A stretch of 64,000 bases of DNA from Aliidiomarina sedimenti (GCF_003986955.1 NZ_PIPN01000001.1:248001-312000); one strand, 5' to 3'. Positions 51,717 through 62,433 are shown, counted from the stretch's first letter. Program-made: numbers and translations. Notes: a model not told the origin generated them from the letters alone.

Positions 51717-52850
51717 ATGAAATGGATCGCGATGTGCGCAGCTTTGCTGTCGGCGACCGGAACCTCGGCGTACGCCAGTCAGGCTGGTGACGATTATGAT
51801 GTTATTTTTGCACCATCCCCTCAGGCCCAGCGGGCCGAGCACGGGGTGCTAATCGGGTTAGAACGTTATTTAACGAAAACCATCGCGGTTGGTGCATTTG
51901 GTACCGTGCTGGTGCGTGAAGGCAATGAAGACTGGCAGCAAGCCGAGGTGCCAACCAGTGTGCTGTTGACCTCGCTGCATTATGTCGACGCGAATACTAT
52001 TTGGGCTTCCGGCCATGACGGCGTATTGATTAAAAGCACCGACGGTGGTCAAAGCTGGCAGCGGATGATGGACGGTTACCAGTTGCTGGAAATGGAACTG
52101 GACTGGCTGCAGCAACGCGAAGACTATTTGACCGAGGCCATGGAAAACGCTGACGACGAAGAGCAAGCCTACGAGTATGAATACCTGCTTGATGAATTAT
52201 CATTTCAGCTGCAGGCCGCTTCAATTCAACAGGAAGTCGGTCCAACCAAGCCATTTCTTGATGTGTTCTTCATCGATAATCAGCATGGTTTCGCGATCGG
52301 AGCCTACGGCACCATGCTGGAAACCACTGATGGTGGCAGCAGCTGGACCATGGTCAATGAACGTCTGGAAAACCCAACCGCTTTCCACCTTAATAAAATG
52401 ATTACCAATGAGCGTGGTGATTTGTTCATTATTGGTGAAGCCGGGCAGCTGTTCCGCAGTGAAGACTCGGGAGCCAACTGGGATATCCTTGATTCTCCTT
52501 ACCACGGTTCTTTATTTGGTGGTCTGTTTGACCAGCAGGGGCGTCTGTGGGTTTATGGCCTGCGTGGCAGCGTCTTTGTCTCGGATGATAACGGCGATAG
52601 TTTCCGCCAGATCGATGCCAATACCCGCTACAACCTCAATAGTGGCACCGTGATGGCAGATGGCACCGTAGTACTGGCAGGCCATTCCGGCACTATGGTC
52701 TTTTTTGACCCGCAAAACTTGCAGCCACAACGCTATGAACATAGCAGTAACGTACCGTTAAGCGATGTGCTACAGGATGCCGGGAATCAAATGATCATGG
52801 TCGGTCGCTCTGGCCTGATGCAATTCATCTATCCTGCAACTGCGCGCTAA
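51717..52850 (+). CDS. YCF48/BNR-repeat exported protein
   Basis: 377 residues with a signal peptide (cleavage after AYA). Asp-box/BNR repeats are visible four times: STDGGQSWQRM near 107, TTDGGSSWTMV near 203, SEDSGANWDIL near 246 and SDDNGDSFRQI near 288, giving a beta-propeller related to the photosystem II assembly factor YCF48. A helical insertion (about 120-160) is unusual. It is encoded 14 bases before an RND exporter and probably acts with it in the periplasm. Confidence 0.85.
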   Translation: MKWIAMCAALLSATGTSAYASQAGDDYDVIFAPSPQAQRAEHGVLIGLERYLTKTIAVGAFGTVLVREGNEDWQQAEVPTSVLLTSLHYVDANTIWASGHDGVLIKSTDGGQSWQRMMDGYQLLEMELDWLQQREDYLTEAMENADDEEQAYEYEYLLDELSFQLQAASIQQEVGPTKPFLDVFFIDNQHGFAIGAYGTMLETTDGGSSWTMVNERLENPTAFHLNKMITNERGDLFIIGEAGQLFRSEDSGANWDILDSPYHGSLFGGLFDQQGRLWVYGLRGSVFVSDDNGDSFRQIDANTRYNLNSGTVMADGTVVLAGHSGTMVFFDPQNLQPQRYEHSSNVPLSDVLQDAGNQMIMVGRSGLMQFIYPATAR

Positions 52851-52864
52851 TTAAGGATGCTGTA

Positions 52865-55225
52865 ATGACTCAATCAACTAATGCTTTCGCGCAGGGGCGA
52901 GCGTCACTCGTCGAGAACCTGCTGTTTCGTTTTCGCGGTTTTTGGCTGCTATTTTTCGCCGTAATTACTGCCTTTTTATTGTACAACGCATTGCAGGTTC
53001 GTCCGGATGCCAGTTTCAACAAAATGATCCCGGAGAACCACGAGTTCATTCAGAACTACTACGAGTATGCGGATGATCTCTCCAGTCTAGGAAATGCAAT
53101 TCGGGTCTCAGTAGAGACCACCGAAGGAAATATTTTCGATCAGGAGTACCAGGACGTTTTACGCCAGGTGACAGATGAATTGTCCTATATCCCCGGGGTA
53201 AACCGCTCTCAGATACGTTCGGTGTGGACTCCTAACGTGCGTTGGTCCGAGGTTACTGAGGACGGCTTTGTTGGTGGTCCGGTCATCCCGGACACCTATG
53301 ACGGTTCTGAAGAGTCCCTTGAGCAATTACGCCAGAACGTGTTGCGCTCTGGTGAAGTGGGTAACCTGGTTGCCAATAACTTCGAATCCGCACTTATTTA
53401 TGTGCCGCTCAACGAAATTAACCCGGAAACCGGTGAGCAGCTGGACTATGCGGCCTTTTCAGAGAATCTGGAACGGTTAATTCGTGACCAGTACAGCTCA
53501 GACACCATCAATATTCAGATTGTTGGCTTCGCCAAAGTCGTTGGTGACTTGATCGACGGTGCAAATCAGGTCGGGATGTTCTTTGTCCTGGCGATGATTA
53601 TTACCTTCATAATGCTGTTTTTATACAGTCGCTGTGTCCGTAGTTCGTTAATTGTCCTGAGCTGTTCGGTTATCGCCGTCATTTGGCAGCTGGGGATCAT
53701 TCACCTAATTGGCTCGGGTATTAACCCGTATTCAATGCTGGTGCCGTTCCTGGTGTTTGCCATCGGCGTCAGCCATGGTGTGCAGATTATAAATGCGGTG
53801 ATGGCAAACCGGGTCGATGGCGCCGATAAAATGAAGGCCTCGCGTTATGCCTTTCGTGGGCTGTACGTCGCCGGCCTGACCGCATTGGCGAGTGATGCTA
53901 TCGGTTTCACCACCTTAATGGTTATTGATATCGCGGTGATCAAAGAGCTGGCGATTGCTGCCAGTATCGGTGTGGCCGTTATTGTTCTGACCAACCTTGG
54001 CTTACTGCCAATACTGACTTCTTACCTCGACGTTTCAAAACGCGGTATTAACTACCTGGATAGTAAACGTCACGGTGCACACCCGGTCGTTCGTGTCTTT
54101 TCGCGGTTTGCTGAGCCTAAATGGGCGGCTGGTGCGATCATAGTCTCGCTGGTGATGGTTACCTTTGGTTTGTATAAAGCACAGCACCAGGAAATTGGTG
54201 ATCTCGACAGCGGTGCGCCGGAACTGCGCGCGGATTCGCGCTATAACCTTGATAATGCGTTCATGGTTGAGAACTACAGCTCGAGCACCGATATTTTCGT
54301 GGTTATGGCGGAAACGGCTCCGGGAGAGTGCATTGCCTATCAGAATATGGCGCTGATCGACCGCTTCCAGTGGCACATGGAAAATGTCGAGGGTGTGCAG
54401 GCTGTGCGCTCCATCGTGTATGCGTCAAAAATGGGCATGGCGGGGATCAATGAAGGTAATCTTAAATGGTATAGCGTTAACCGCGATGACTTCATTATCA
54501 ATGCCTCTATTTCTCGCGCACCGGGCGGCTTAATGAGCCGTGACTGCTCGATGGCGCCGATCATTATCTATTTAAATGACCACAAAGCGGCAACGCTGGA
54601 GCGAGTGGTTGGAAATGTTCGTTCGTTCGGCGATGAGTATCCGTCGGAAGAATTAGATTTCTTACTCGCGGCGGGTAATTCAGGTATTGAAGCGGCCACC
54701 AATAAGGTTATTGAGCAGGCACAGCTGGAAATGCTGATCTGGGTTTACGGGGTGGTCATTGCACTTTGTCTGATTACCTTCCGTAGCATTCGTACCGTGC
54801 TCTGTATCGTCCTGCCATTGTTGTTCACTACGATTATGAGCCAGGCGCTGATGGCAATGCTCGGCATTGGTGTGAAGGTTGCGACGCTGCCAGTGATAGC
54901 CTTAGGCGTTGGTATCGGTGTCGATTACGGCATTTACATTTACAGCAAGATGCGGGAAGCGATGCGGGAAGGCTATGGCCTCTACGATGCCTACGAATAC
55001 GCGTTAACTAAAACAGGTAAAGCAGTCGGTTTCACCGGTCTGACCCTGGCAATTGGGGTTGCAACCTGGATTTGGTCACCAATTAAATTCCAGGCTGACA
55101 TGGGGATCTTGCTGACCTTTATGTTCCTGTGGAATATGTTGGGCGCGTTAATACTGATCCCAGCACTGGCCCGGCTGTTTAAAGTCGGTCCTAAGGTGGC
55201 GAATAAGGGCACTGATAAAGCCTGA
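52865..55225 (+). CDS. RND superfamily exporter (MMPL type)
   Basis: 786 residues. Two repeats, each with one N-terminal helix, a periplasmic loop and five membrane helices: first repeat about 25-400, second about 415-770. Motifs include LVPFLVFAIGVSHGVQIINA near 300 and GVGIGVDYGIYIYSKMREAM near 681, the proton-relay Asp regions of MMPL proteins. Homologues next to DUF1329 and YCF48 genes are thought to move lipids or hopanoid-like molecules. Substrate not known here. Confidence 0.88.
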   Translation: MTQSTNAFAQGRASLVENLLFRFRGFWLLFFAVITAFLLYNALQVRPDASFNKMIPENHEFIQNYYEYADDLSSLGNAIRVSVETTEGNIFDQEYQDVLRQVTDELSYIPGVNRSQIRSVWTPNVRWSEVTEDGFVGGPVIPDTYDGSEESLEQLRQNVLRSGEVGNLVANNFESALIYVPLNEINPETGEQLDYAAFSENLERLIRDQYSSDTINIQIVGFAKVVGDLIDGANQVGMFFVLAMIITFIMLFLYSRCVRSSLIVLSCSVIAVIWQLGIIHLIGSGINPYSMLVPFLVFAIGVSHGVQIINAVMANRVDGADKMKASRYAFRGLYVAGLTALASDAIGFTTLMVIDIAVIKELAIAASIGVAVIVLTNLGLLPILTSYLDVSKRGINYLDSKRHGAHPVVRVFSRFAEPKWAAGAIIVSLVMVTFGLYKAQHQEIGDLDSGAPELRADSRYNLDNAFMVENYSSSTDIFVVMAETAPGECIAYQNMALIDRFQWHMENVEGVQAVRSIVYASKMGMAGINEGNLKWYSVNRDDFIINASISRAPGGLMSRDCSMAPIIIYLNDHKAATLERVVGNVRSFGDEYPSEELDFLLAAGNSGIEAATNKVIEQAQLEMLIWVYGVVIALCLITFRSIRTVLCIVLPLLFTTIMSQALMAMLGIGVKVATLPVIALGVGIGVDYGIYIYSKMREAMREGYGLYDAYEYALTKTGKAVGFTGLTLAIGVATWIWSPIKFQADMGILLTFMFLWNMLGALILIPALARLFKVGPKVANKGTDKA

Positions 55226-55280
55226 TAATCAGTGCCGCAAGCTAGCTGCGATCCGCAGCTAGCGCTCGCGACAGCAAACA

Positions 55281-55313
55281 AAAAAAGCCAGTTCGTTACG
55301 AACTGGCTTTTTT
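55281..55313. terminator. bidirectional terminator
   Basis: AAAAAAGCCAGTTCG-TTA-CGAACTGGCTTTTTT lies between the convergent RND exporter and sbcB genes. Confidence 0.92.
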
Positions 55314-55348
55314 ATTGCGCTTCGGCTGGAAGGACTGGTGTTCGGGAG

Positions 55349-56782
55349 TCAGAGCTCCTGAATATACTCAGCCAAGGCTTTTATGATCGCCATGTTACGG
55401 TCATTTTGGGCATGCTCTTGCGCTAGTTGCTCAAGACGCAGAACGAACTCGTCCACACTCAGATGATACTGAGTGCCCTGGGTCAGTCGCTGGCGGCAGT
55501 GTTGTCGCCAGCGATCGACTTCCTGCTGGTTCAGGGTTTGTGGATAGTTTCTCGCCCGGTAGCGAAATAACAGTTCTGCGAAACGAGGATCGTCCCAGTT
55601 GATATCAAGGGTCGCGAGTTGCTCAGGGCTGGCATGGCGGATCATCTCCATCTGGCTCTTCGCCTGAGCACTGAAAAACGGGCCGGAATACAGCTGCATT
55701 TCGACATCGTCCGGCGCAATTTTTTGCTCCCGCTCTATGGCATATGCCGAGACTATCAGTTCACGCAGGGCAGGCTGTTGCTGAATTGTCTGCAGGTGTT
55801 GTTGCGCCTGCTGCCAGTTCAAAGCAAAGCGTTCGGCCTGCTCTGAACTTAAGGTATTGACCGGGGCTACAAAGGGGCACTTGTTACTGACAATGACCAC
55901 CAGGCCCGGACGTTCCTCATCATCACCCAACAAATCCCGCGGGGTGTAGAGTTTTTCGATAAGCTGTTGCGGCGTTAATCCGGCAATTGCTTGCGGGTCA
56001 CGGTCGAGCCGCCAGGCGATGACGGCATTGGCCTGGGTTGGGTGGTGTGCGACTGGCATAATCCAGCTGACGTTGCCCTGATCAGTACCATAGTAGCTGC
56101 TGACATGGACCAGCGGCTTGCTCTGCACCATGGCTTCGTCAAGCAACTGCTGCACGGCCGCTTTTCGGCGCAGGCGGTAATAAAAGTCGTACAGCCGCGG
56201 TTGCGCTTCTTTAATTCGTTTGGCCATGCCGATGGTGGCGTATACATCTGACATCGCATCGTGCGCCTGCCCATGTTCAATGCCGTTTGCTTTGCTGAGC
56301 AGTTCCAGTTTGAAACTAACCCGGCCATCGACGGTTGGCCACTCAATACCGTCCGGCCGCAGCGCGTAACAGGCACGAACCAGATCCACCAGATCCCAGC
56401 GGCTATTGTTGTTCTGCCAGCTATAAGCATACGGGTCGTGAAAATTGCGATAGAACATGACCCGGGTCATTTCATCGTCGAAGCGAACATTGTTGTAACC
56501 GACAATAGTCGTGTCAGGCTGGCTGAATTGTTGTTCAATTAGGTTACAGAACTCCGCCTCGCTGCGACCTTCACGGCGCTGTTTTTGCGGTGTAATCGCG
56601 GTAATTAAACAGGCTTCCGGGTGGGGCAGGTAGTCGGGGCTCGGCTGGCAATACTGAACCAGAGGTTCACCGATAATATTCAGCGATTCGTCGGTTCGAA
56701 TGCCTGCAAATTGGCTGGGCCGGTCCACTCTCGGGTTTGCACCACCAGCCTCAAAGTCGTACCAGTAAAGGGTTTTAGTCAT
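55349..56782 (-). CDS. sbcB: exodeoxyribonuclease I
   Basis: 477 residues, normal length. It degrades single-stranded DNA 3' to 5' in recombination and mismatch repair. DEDDh exonuclease motifs: YWYDFEAGGANPRVDRPSQF near 5-24 (first Asp and Glu), TIVGYNNVRFDDEMTRVMFY near 93-112, and HDAMSDVYATIGMAK near 178-192 with the final His and Asp. An SH3-like and a C-terminal helical domain follow. Confidence 0.94.
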   Translation of the reverse strand: MTKTLYWYDFEAGGANPRVDRPSQFAGIRTDESLNIIGEPLVQYCQPSPDYLPHPEACLITAITPQKQRREGRSEAEFCNLIEQQFSQPDTTIVGYNNVRFDDEMTRVMFYRNFHDPYAYSWQNNNSRWDLVDLVRACYALRPDGIEWPTVDGRVSFKLELLSKANGIEHGQAHDAMSDVYATIGMAKRIKEAQPRLYDFYYRLRRKAAVQQLLDEAMVQSKPLVHVSSYYGTDQGNVSWIMPVAHHPTQANAVIAWRLDRDPQAIAGLTPQQLIEKLYTPRDLLGDDEERPGLVVIVSNKCPFVAPVNTLSSEQAERFALNWQQAQQHLQTIQQQPALRELIVSAYAIEREQKIAPDDVEMQLYSGPFFSAQAKSQMEMIRHASPEQLATLDINWDDPRFAELLFRYRARNYPQTLNQQEVDRWRQHCRQRLTQGTQYHLSVDEFVLRLEQLAQEHAQNDRNMAIIKALAEYIQEL

Positions 56783-56934
56783 GGTGTTTTCTATATAGCC
56801 GGTTAGTTAGACTGAGTTAAGGGCAAGGATAGCATTTGCGATGGCTTGTACGCGAGGCTTCTTCGTGGTCATAATAAGTCACACAGCGAGTTAGATGCTA
56901 AGCTAATTACTTGAATAATAAAGGGCGACAACAT

Positions 56935-57993
56935 ATGAAAACGAAAATATCTGTATCCGTGGGGCTGCTTTTTGCGCTTGGACTGAGTGGTTGTGGACCA
57001 GCCGCTGATGCCTCTGCAGAGTCGGAAACTGAGTCGCCACTGGCCATAGCGATTCACGGCGGAGCCGGCACTATAACGCGGGAGAATATGTCAGCGGAGC
57101 GCGAAGCTGAATTTGACGCGGCGTTACGCGAAGCAACCGAGGCTGGCTACGCGATACTGGAAGCGGGCGGTGATAGCGTAGATGCGGTAATCGCAGCGGT
57201 ACAGGTGATGGAAAAGAACCCGCTATTTAATTCAGGAATTGGCGCCGTCTATACTTATCAGGGGGAACATGAACTGGACGCGTCTATTATGCGTGGTGAC
57301 AGCCGTGAGGCTGGGGCGGTCGCCGGGGTCAAAACGGTGGAAAGCCCGATAGCCTTAGCGCGTGAAATTATGCAGAATTCAAGACATGTCATGTTAAGCG
57401 GTGAAGGTGCCAGTCAGTTTGCGCGGGAGCAGGGGTTGTCGGAAGTAGAGAACAGCCACTTCAATAGTGAACATCGTTATCAGCAGCTGCAGGATGCGCT
57501 AAAAGAACTGGAACGTAGTCAGCAGGCAGGTGAACAGATTGCCAGTAATCCAAACTGGGACCCAAATTTCAATATGGGCACCGTTGGTGCGGTCGCACTC
57601 GACAGTGCAGGGAACCTGGCAGCAGCCACGTCCACCGGAGGCATGACCGCAAAGCAATATGGCCGCATTGGTGATTCGCCGATTATTGGTGCAGGTACCT
57701 GGGCTGACAATGAAAGCTGTGCGGTGTCCTCGACCGGCCATGGCGAGTATTTTATTCGTTATCAGGTGGCCGCTGACATTTGCAGCCGTGTATTGTATCA
57801 GGACAAAGACATTGTCACCGCCGGGGATGAAGTGATTCATCAGGTACTGCCAGCGGCGGGGGGCACAGGTGGAGTGATCATTGTGGATAACCAAGGCAAT
57901 GTTCATATGCCGTTTAATACGGAGGGGATGTATCGGGCCAGTAAAACATCAAGCCAACCCCTGACGGTAGGAATTTACAACGACGAGGAGTAG
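56935..57993 (+). CDS. isoaspartyl peptidase/L-asparaginase, lipoprotein
   Basis: 352 residues. Ntn-hydrolase that cleaves isoaspartyl dipeptides and asparagine after self-cleavage. The autoproteolysis site is NMGTVGAVALD, with the nucleophile Thr near 218; IAIHGGAGTITRE near 37 and STGGMTAKQYGRIGDSPIIG near 235-254 complete the active site. The N-terminus (GLLFALGLSGC) is a lipoprotein signal, so the enzyme sits in the envelope. ATG 56935 follows GGGCGACAAC. Confidence 0.9.
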   Translation: MKTKISVSVGLLFALGLSGCGPAADASAESETESPLAIAIHGGAGTITRENMSAEREAEFDAALREATEAGYAILEAGGDSVDAVIAAVQVMEKNPLFNSGIGAVYTYQGEHELDASIMRGDSREAGAVAGVKTVESPIALAREIMQNSRHVMLSGEGASQFAREQGLSEVENSHFNSEHRYQQLQDALKELERSQQAGEQIASNPNWDPNFNMGTVGAVALDSAGNLAAATSTGGMTAKQYGRIGDSPIIGAGTWADNESCAVSSTGHGEYFIRYQVAADICSRVLYQDKDIVTAGDEVIHQVLPAAGGTGGVIIVDNQGNVHMPFNTEGMYRASKTSSQPLTVGIYNDEE

Positions 57994-57999
57994 CTACCT

Positions 58000-58422
58000 A
58001 TGCCACTACGGTCATTGAAAGTGGGCGATTATATGAGCCGCCACCCGGCTGTATTAACCGCCAATATGCCGATTGAAGAAGCCGTCGAGCGCTTATTGCG
58101 CGCCAACCTTGCAGGAGGCCCCGTTGTCGATGCGAAGAAGCAGGTCATCGGTTTTCTCTCCGAGCAGGATTGCCTCGCTCATATGCTTGAAGGGACTTAT
58201 CATAAAGAGCGTTCAGCCACAGTTGCTGACTGTATGAATACCGAAGTGGTCACCGTGAACAGTGACACTGCCATCCTGGATTTAGCGCAACGGTTCGGTT
58301 CTAATCGCCCCAAAATTTATCCGGTGGTTGATTACGAGAATCGGTTGCAGGGGGTAATTTCGCGAACTCAGGTGATGATCGCGCTGGATTTACACCTGCG
58401 CGACTCCTATCACAAGCCATAA
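58000..58422 (+). CDS. CBS-domain pair protein
   Basis: 140 residues with two CBS motifs: VGDYMSRHPAVLTANMPIEE near 7-26 with AGGPVVDAKKQVIGFLSEQD, and VADCMNTEVVTVNSDTAILD near 74-93 with YPVVDYENRLQGVISRTQV. Such Bateman modules bind adenine nucleotides and regulate a partner protein; the partner is unknown. Starts 6 bases after the asparaginase stop, so probably co-transcribed. Confidence 0.85.
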   Translation: MPLRSLKVGDYMSRHPAVLTANMPIEEAVERLLRANLAGGPVVDAKKQVIGFLSEQDCLAHMLEGTYHKERSATVADCMNTEVVTVNSDTAILDLAQRFGSNRPKIYPVVDYENRLQGVISRTQVMIALDLHLRDSYHKP

Positions 58423-58526
58423 TTCCATCTAACCAGAGCAACGCCTTGCAGGATGCGCCTGTAAGGCGTTGGCGCTTGCCATAACCCTTGCTACACTACG
58501 CGCTCATTTGTTTGTAAAGGTTGTTC

Positions 58527-61500
58527 ATGAACGCTCTCCCTGCATCCCTTTTCTCTGCGCTTCCCTTGTGCCGAACCGCAGACCGTCATCGTTTCCGTCA
58601 ACAGTTGCGTCGCTTGCAGAAGCAGCCGGATGCGGCCCGTGAAGCTGCACTTAAAAAAGAGATGGAACAATCGGTGCAGTCTGTGGCTACCCGCAGCGAA
58701 CAAATGAGCGCTATTGAATTTCCTGCGGAGCTACCGGTGGTTGAAGCCCGCGACGAGATCGCCGAGGCTATTGCCAGTAACCAGGTAGTAATCGTTGCCG
58801 GGGAGACAGGCTCAGGCAAAACAACTCAGTTACCGAAGATATTATTGCAGATGGGATTCGGTGCGGCGGGGCTTATCGGCCACACCCAACCACGTCGACT
58901 AGCAGCCCGATCGGTCGCAACCAGAATAGCAGAAGAGCTTGGCCAAAGCATCGGAGGCCACGTTGGCTATAAGGTTCGCTTCCAGGATACATCTAGTGAC
59001 CAGGTGTCAGTTAAATTAATGACCGATGGTATTTTACTTGCAGAGCTGCAGCGGGATCGCTTTTTAAGCAATTACGAAGTCATCATTATTGATGAAGCGC
59101 ATGAACGGTCATTGAACATCGACTTCCTGTTAGGGGTCCTGCATCAGCTCCTCGCCAAGCGTCCGGATCTGAAAGTTATCATTACCTCAGCGACGATCGA
59201 GACGGATCGTTTCTCCCGCCACTTCAACAATGCCCCAGTGATCAGTGTATCCGGCCGCACCTTCCCGGTAGAAACACGCTATCAGCCAGTTTCAGAGCGC
59301 GACGATCAGGATCTCTATCAGGGTATTATCGACGCCGCGGGTGAGCTGATCAACGAAGGGCCGGGTGATATTCTGGTTTTTTTAAGCGGCGAACGGGAAA
59401 TTCGTGACAGTGCGGATGCCCTCAACGATGCCCATCGGCAGGGTTTACTCGGGCGACAGCCGATGGAAATCCTGCCTCTGTATGCGCGTTTGTCAGCCAA
59501 CGAGCAGAACCGCGTTTTTCAGTCCCATGGCGGGCGCCGTATTGTGCTGGCGACCAATGTGGCGGAAACCTCGTTGACGGTGCCGGGGATCCGGTATGTG
59601 ATTGATCCGGGGACTGCGCGCATAAGTCGTTACAGCTATCGCACTAAAGTGCAGCGGTTGCCTATTGAAGCAATTTCTCAAGCCAGCGCGAATCAGCGCC
59701 AAGGGCGCTGTGGCCGGGTGGGCCCCGGGATATGCATTCGTTTGTACAGTGAGGATGACTTCCTTAACCGGCCGGAGTTCACCGATCCGGAAATTCTGCG
59801 CACCAATCTGGCGTCGGTTATTCTGCAAATGACGTCATTGCGACTAGGTGATATTCGCCAGTTTCCATTTTTGCAGAAGCCAGACGAGCGATTCATTAAT
59901 GACGGTTTAACCCTACTTGAAGAGTTGCACGCTATTGACTCAAGACGTCGGCGGCAACTTGAACTGACCAGCATCGGTCGTCAATTGGCTCGCTTACCGA
60001 TTGACCCAAGGCTGGCGAGAATGGTGTTGGCGGCGCCGTCGTTTAGTGCAGTACGCGAAGTGATGATCATTACTGCTGCGCTGTCCATTCAGGACCCACG
60101 AGAGCGGCCAGCCGACGCGAAACAGAAATCAGATGAAAAGCACAGCCGCTTCCATCACCCGCAGTCGGATTTTATGGCGTTTCTTAATCTGTGGAACTAT
60201 CTGCAGGAGCAACGTAAAGCACTTTCGTCCAGTCAGTTTCGCAAGCTGTGTAAGCAGGAATTTATTCATTATCTGCGGGTAAGGGAGTGGCAGGATCTAT
60301 ACACTCAGTTACGCCAGACGGTGCGTGAACTGAGCCTGCCGATTAATGACGAAGCAGCGGATACGGACCAGGTTCATCAGGCGATGATAACGGGTTTGCT
60401 GTCTCACCTGGGGACCAAAGACGAAGGGCACGAATACACCGGCGCCCGTAACCGAAAATTTTATGTTTTCCCCGGATCAGGACTGTTTAAGAAGCCGTCG
60501 AAGTGGATTATGGCAGCGGAGCTGGTGGAAACCACACGTCTCTACGCCCGCGTGGTGGGCGCCATTAAACCGGAATGGATTGAGCCGGCGGCTGAACACC
60601 TGGTGAAACGAAGTCATTCAGAACCGCGTTACGAGAAGAAGCGCGGGGCGGTAGTGGCCAACGAACAGGTGACGCTGTACGGACTTATTGTAGTACCTAA
60701 ACGTCGGGTTCAGTATGGGCCGGTTGATCCGGTAGTCGCGCGCGAGGTGTTCATTCGTGAAGCCCTGGTCGGTGGTGAGATAAAACAGCGACTGCCTTTT
60801 ATTGATAAGAACCTGGCCACCATCGCCGATGTACAGGCGTTAGAAGAGAAATCGCGGCGGCGCGATATTCTGATTGATGAAGACGCGCTCTTTGCCTGCT
60901 ATGACCGACATATTCCAGAGGCTATTTACGATGATCGCAGCTTAGCCGCCTGGTACCGCAAAGCGGTCAAACAGTCACCGGATTTACTCTGTTTTGATCG
61001 CGCTCAGTTAATGATGCAGGATGCGGCCTTTATCACAGACGATGCCTATCCTGACACCTGGCAGCAGGGAAATCTGCATTTACCGCTCAGTTATCAGTTT
61101 GACCCACAGTCGGTCGATGACGGCGTTAGTCTGGAAATACCGCTGGGTATTCTGAACCAGGTCAACGATGCTGGCTGTGACTGGTTGATCCCGGCCTTGC
61201 GTGAAGAGCTGGTGATAGCGCTGATCAAAGGTCTGCCTAAGCGCCTGCGGAGGAACTTTGTTCCTGCCCCAAATTATGCACAAGCGGCGCTGCAGGCGAT
61301 GCAGGTCGGTGAGGGTCGTTTAACCGAGAGCTTAAGCAAGCATCTGTTACGGATGACAGGGCAGCGGGTCGAAGCGGACGAGTGGGATGTCGCAGCCTTG
61401 CCAGCGCATTTACGCTTTAACTTCAAGGTCCTTACGAATGAAGGCGAGCTAGTTGCTCAGGGCCGGGATCTGAAAGCACTGCAACATCAGTTGCAGGGGC

Positions 61501-62396
61501 AGGTTAAGAAGACTTTGGTTGAGACAGCCGGTGACAGTATTGAGCAGAGCGGGTTAACCAGCTGGAGCTTTGGTGAATTACCCGCCAGCATCGAGAAGAA
61601 CCAGGGGCAGTTCGCTATTCGGGCGTACCCTGCGTTAGTCGACAGTAAGGACTCTGTTGCGATTGAACTCTATGACAATCCACAGCGCGCCGCGCAGGCG
61701 AACCGACAGGGCTTACGCCGCTTGGTACTGCTCAATGTGCCGTCACCGGTGAAATACCTGCGCGATAACTTACCCAATAAATCTAAACTGGCGATGTATT
61801 TTAACCCCTGGGGCAAAGTCGATGCACTGGTAGGCGATTGTATCTATGCGGCCATCGACAGTTTGCTGCAGGTGCACGACATTACCAACGAGGAGGCGTT
61901 TGCCACGGCACTGGAGGATATCCGGGGGCAGTTGAACGATACTACGCTGGCAATAGCGCAACAGGTTGAACGTTGCCTGGTGTTGAGCCATGAGATCCAA
62001 AAACGTCTAAAAGGAAAGATACCACTGGATCAGGTTCAGTCGTTCGGTGACATCAAAGAGCATCTAAACCAGTTGGTTTTCAAAGGTTTTGTCAGCGAAT
62101 TTGGCCAGGCGCGGCTGACTGATATTGAACGTTATCTGAAGGCATTGAAATACCGGCAGGAAAAACTACCGGTTGACCCCAACCGCGACCGGTTACGCAT
62201 GCTGACCATGCAAAAGCTGGAGCAGGCCTGGCAGGCTAAATTAAATAAAGTAGCGGCAGGGGACACCCCTTCAGTCGACTTACTTGAGTTTCGCTGGATG
62301 CTGGAAGAACTGAGGGTGTCGTTATTTGCGCAGCAGCTTGGAACCGCGTATCCGGTTTCGGAGCAGCGCTTACGTCAGACTCTGGAGAGTTTTTAG
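58527..62396 (+). CDS. hrpA: ATP-dependent RNA helicase HrpA
   Basis: 1289 residues, full length. DEAH-box helicase that resolves stalled ribosomes and processes mRNA. Motifs: I GETGSGKTTQ near 94, II DEAHERS near 190, III SAT near 221, V TNVAETSLT near 345 and VI QRQGRCGR near 391. Then the ratchet/OB domains and the HrpA-specific C-terminal DUF3418 region from about 690. ATG 58527 follows AAAGG; the TTG at 58521 is possible. Confidence 0.94.
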   Translation: MNALPASLFSALPLCRTADRHRFRQQLRRLQKQPDAAREAALKKEMEQSVQSVATRSEQMSAIEFPAELPVVEARDEIAEAIASNQVVIVAGETGSGKTTQLPKILLQMGFGAAGLIGHTQPRRLAARSVATRIAEELGQSIGGHVGYKVRFQDTSSDQVSVKLMTDGILLAELQRDRFLSNYEVIIIDEAHERSLNIDFLLGVLHQLLAKRPDLKVIITSATIETDRFSRHFNNAPVISVSGRTFPVETRYQPVSERDDQDLYQGIIDAAGELINEGPGDILVFLSGEREIRDSADALNDAHRQGLLGRQPMEILPLYARLSANEQNRVFQSHGGRRIVLATNVAETSLTVPGIRYVIDPGTARISRYSYRTKVQRLPIEAISQASANQRQGRCGRVGPGICIRLYSEDDFLNRPEFTDPEILRTNLASVILQMTSLRLGDIRQFPFLQKPDERFINDGLTLLEELHAIDSRRRRQLELTSIGRQLARLPIDPRLARMVLAAPSFSAVREVMIITAALSIQDPRERPADAKQKSDEKHSRFHHPQSDFMAFLNLWNYLQEQRKALSSSQFRKLCKQEFIHYLRVREWQDLYTQLRQTVRELSLPINDEAADTDQVHQAMITGLLSHLGTKDEGHEYTGARNRKFYVFPGSGLFKKPSKWIMAAELVETTRLYARVVGAIKPEWIEPAAEHLVKRSHSEPRYEKKRGAVVANEQVTLYGLIVVPKRRVQYGPVDPVVAREVFIREALVGGEIKQRLPFIDKNLATIADVQALEEKSRRRDILIDEDALFACYDRHIPEAIYDDRSLAAWYRKAVKQSPDLLCFDRAQLMMQDAAFITDDAYPDTWQQGNLHLPLSYQFDPQSVDDGVSLEIPLGILNQVNDAGCDWLIPALREELVIALIKGLPKRLRRNFVPAPNYAQAALQAMQVGEGRLTESLSKHLLRMTGQRVEADEWDVAALPAHLRFNFKVLTNEGELVAQGRDLKALQHQLQGQVKKTLVETAGDSIEQSGLTSWSFGELPASIEKNQGQFAIRAYPALVDSKDSVAIELYDNPQRAAQANRQGLRRLVLLNVPSPVKYLRDNLPNKSKLAMYFNPWGKVDALVGDCIYAAIDSLLQVHDITNEEAFATALEDIRGQLNDTTLAIAQQVERCLVLSHEIQKRLKGKIPLDQVQSFGDIKEHLNQLVFKGFVSEFGQARLTDIERYLKALKYRQEKLPVDPNRDRLRMLTMQKLEQAWQAKLNKVAAGDTPSVDLLEFRWMLEELRVSLFAQQLGTAYPVSEQRLRQTLESF

Positions 62397-62433
62397 GTGG
62401 CAGTACCGGCGTTTATCGGTGCGTCAGATAAAC

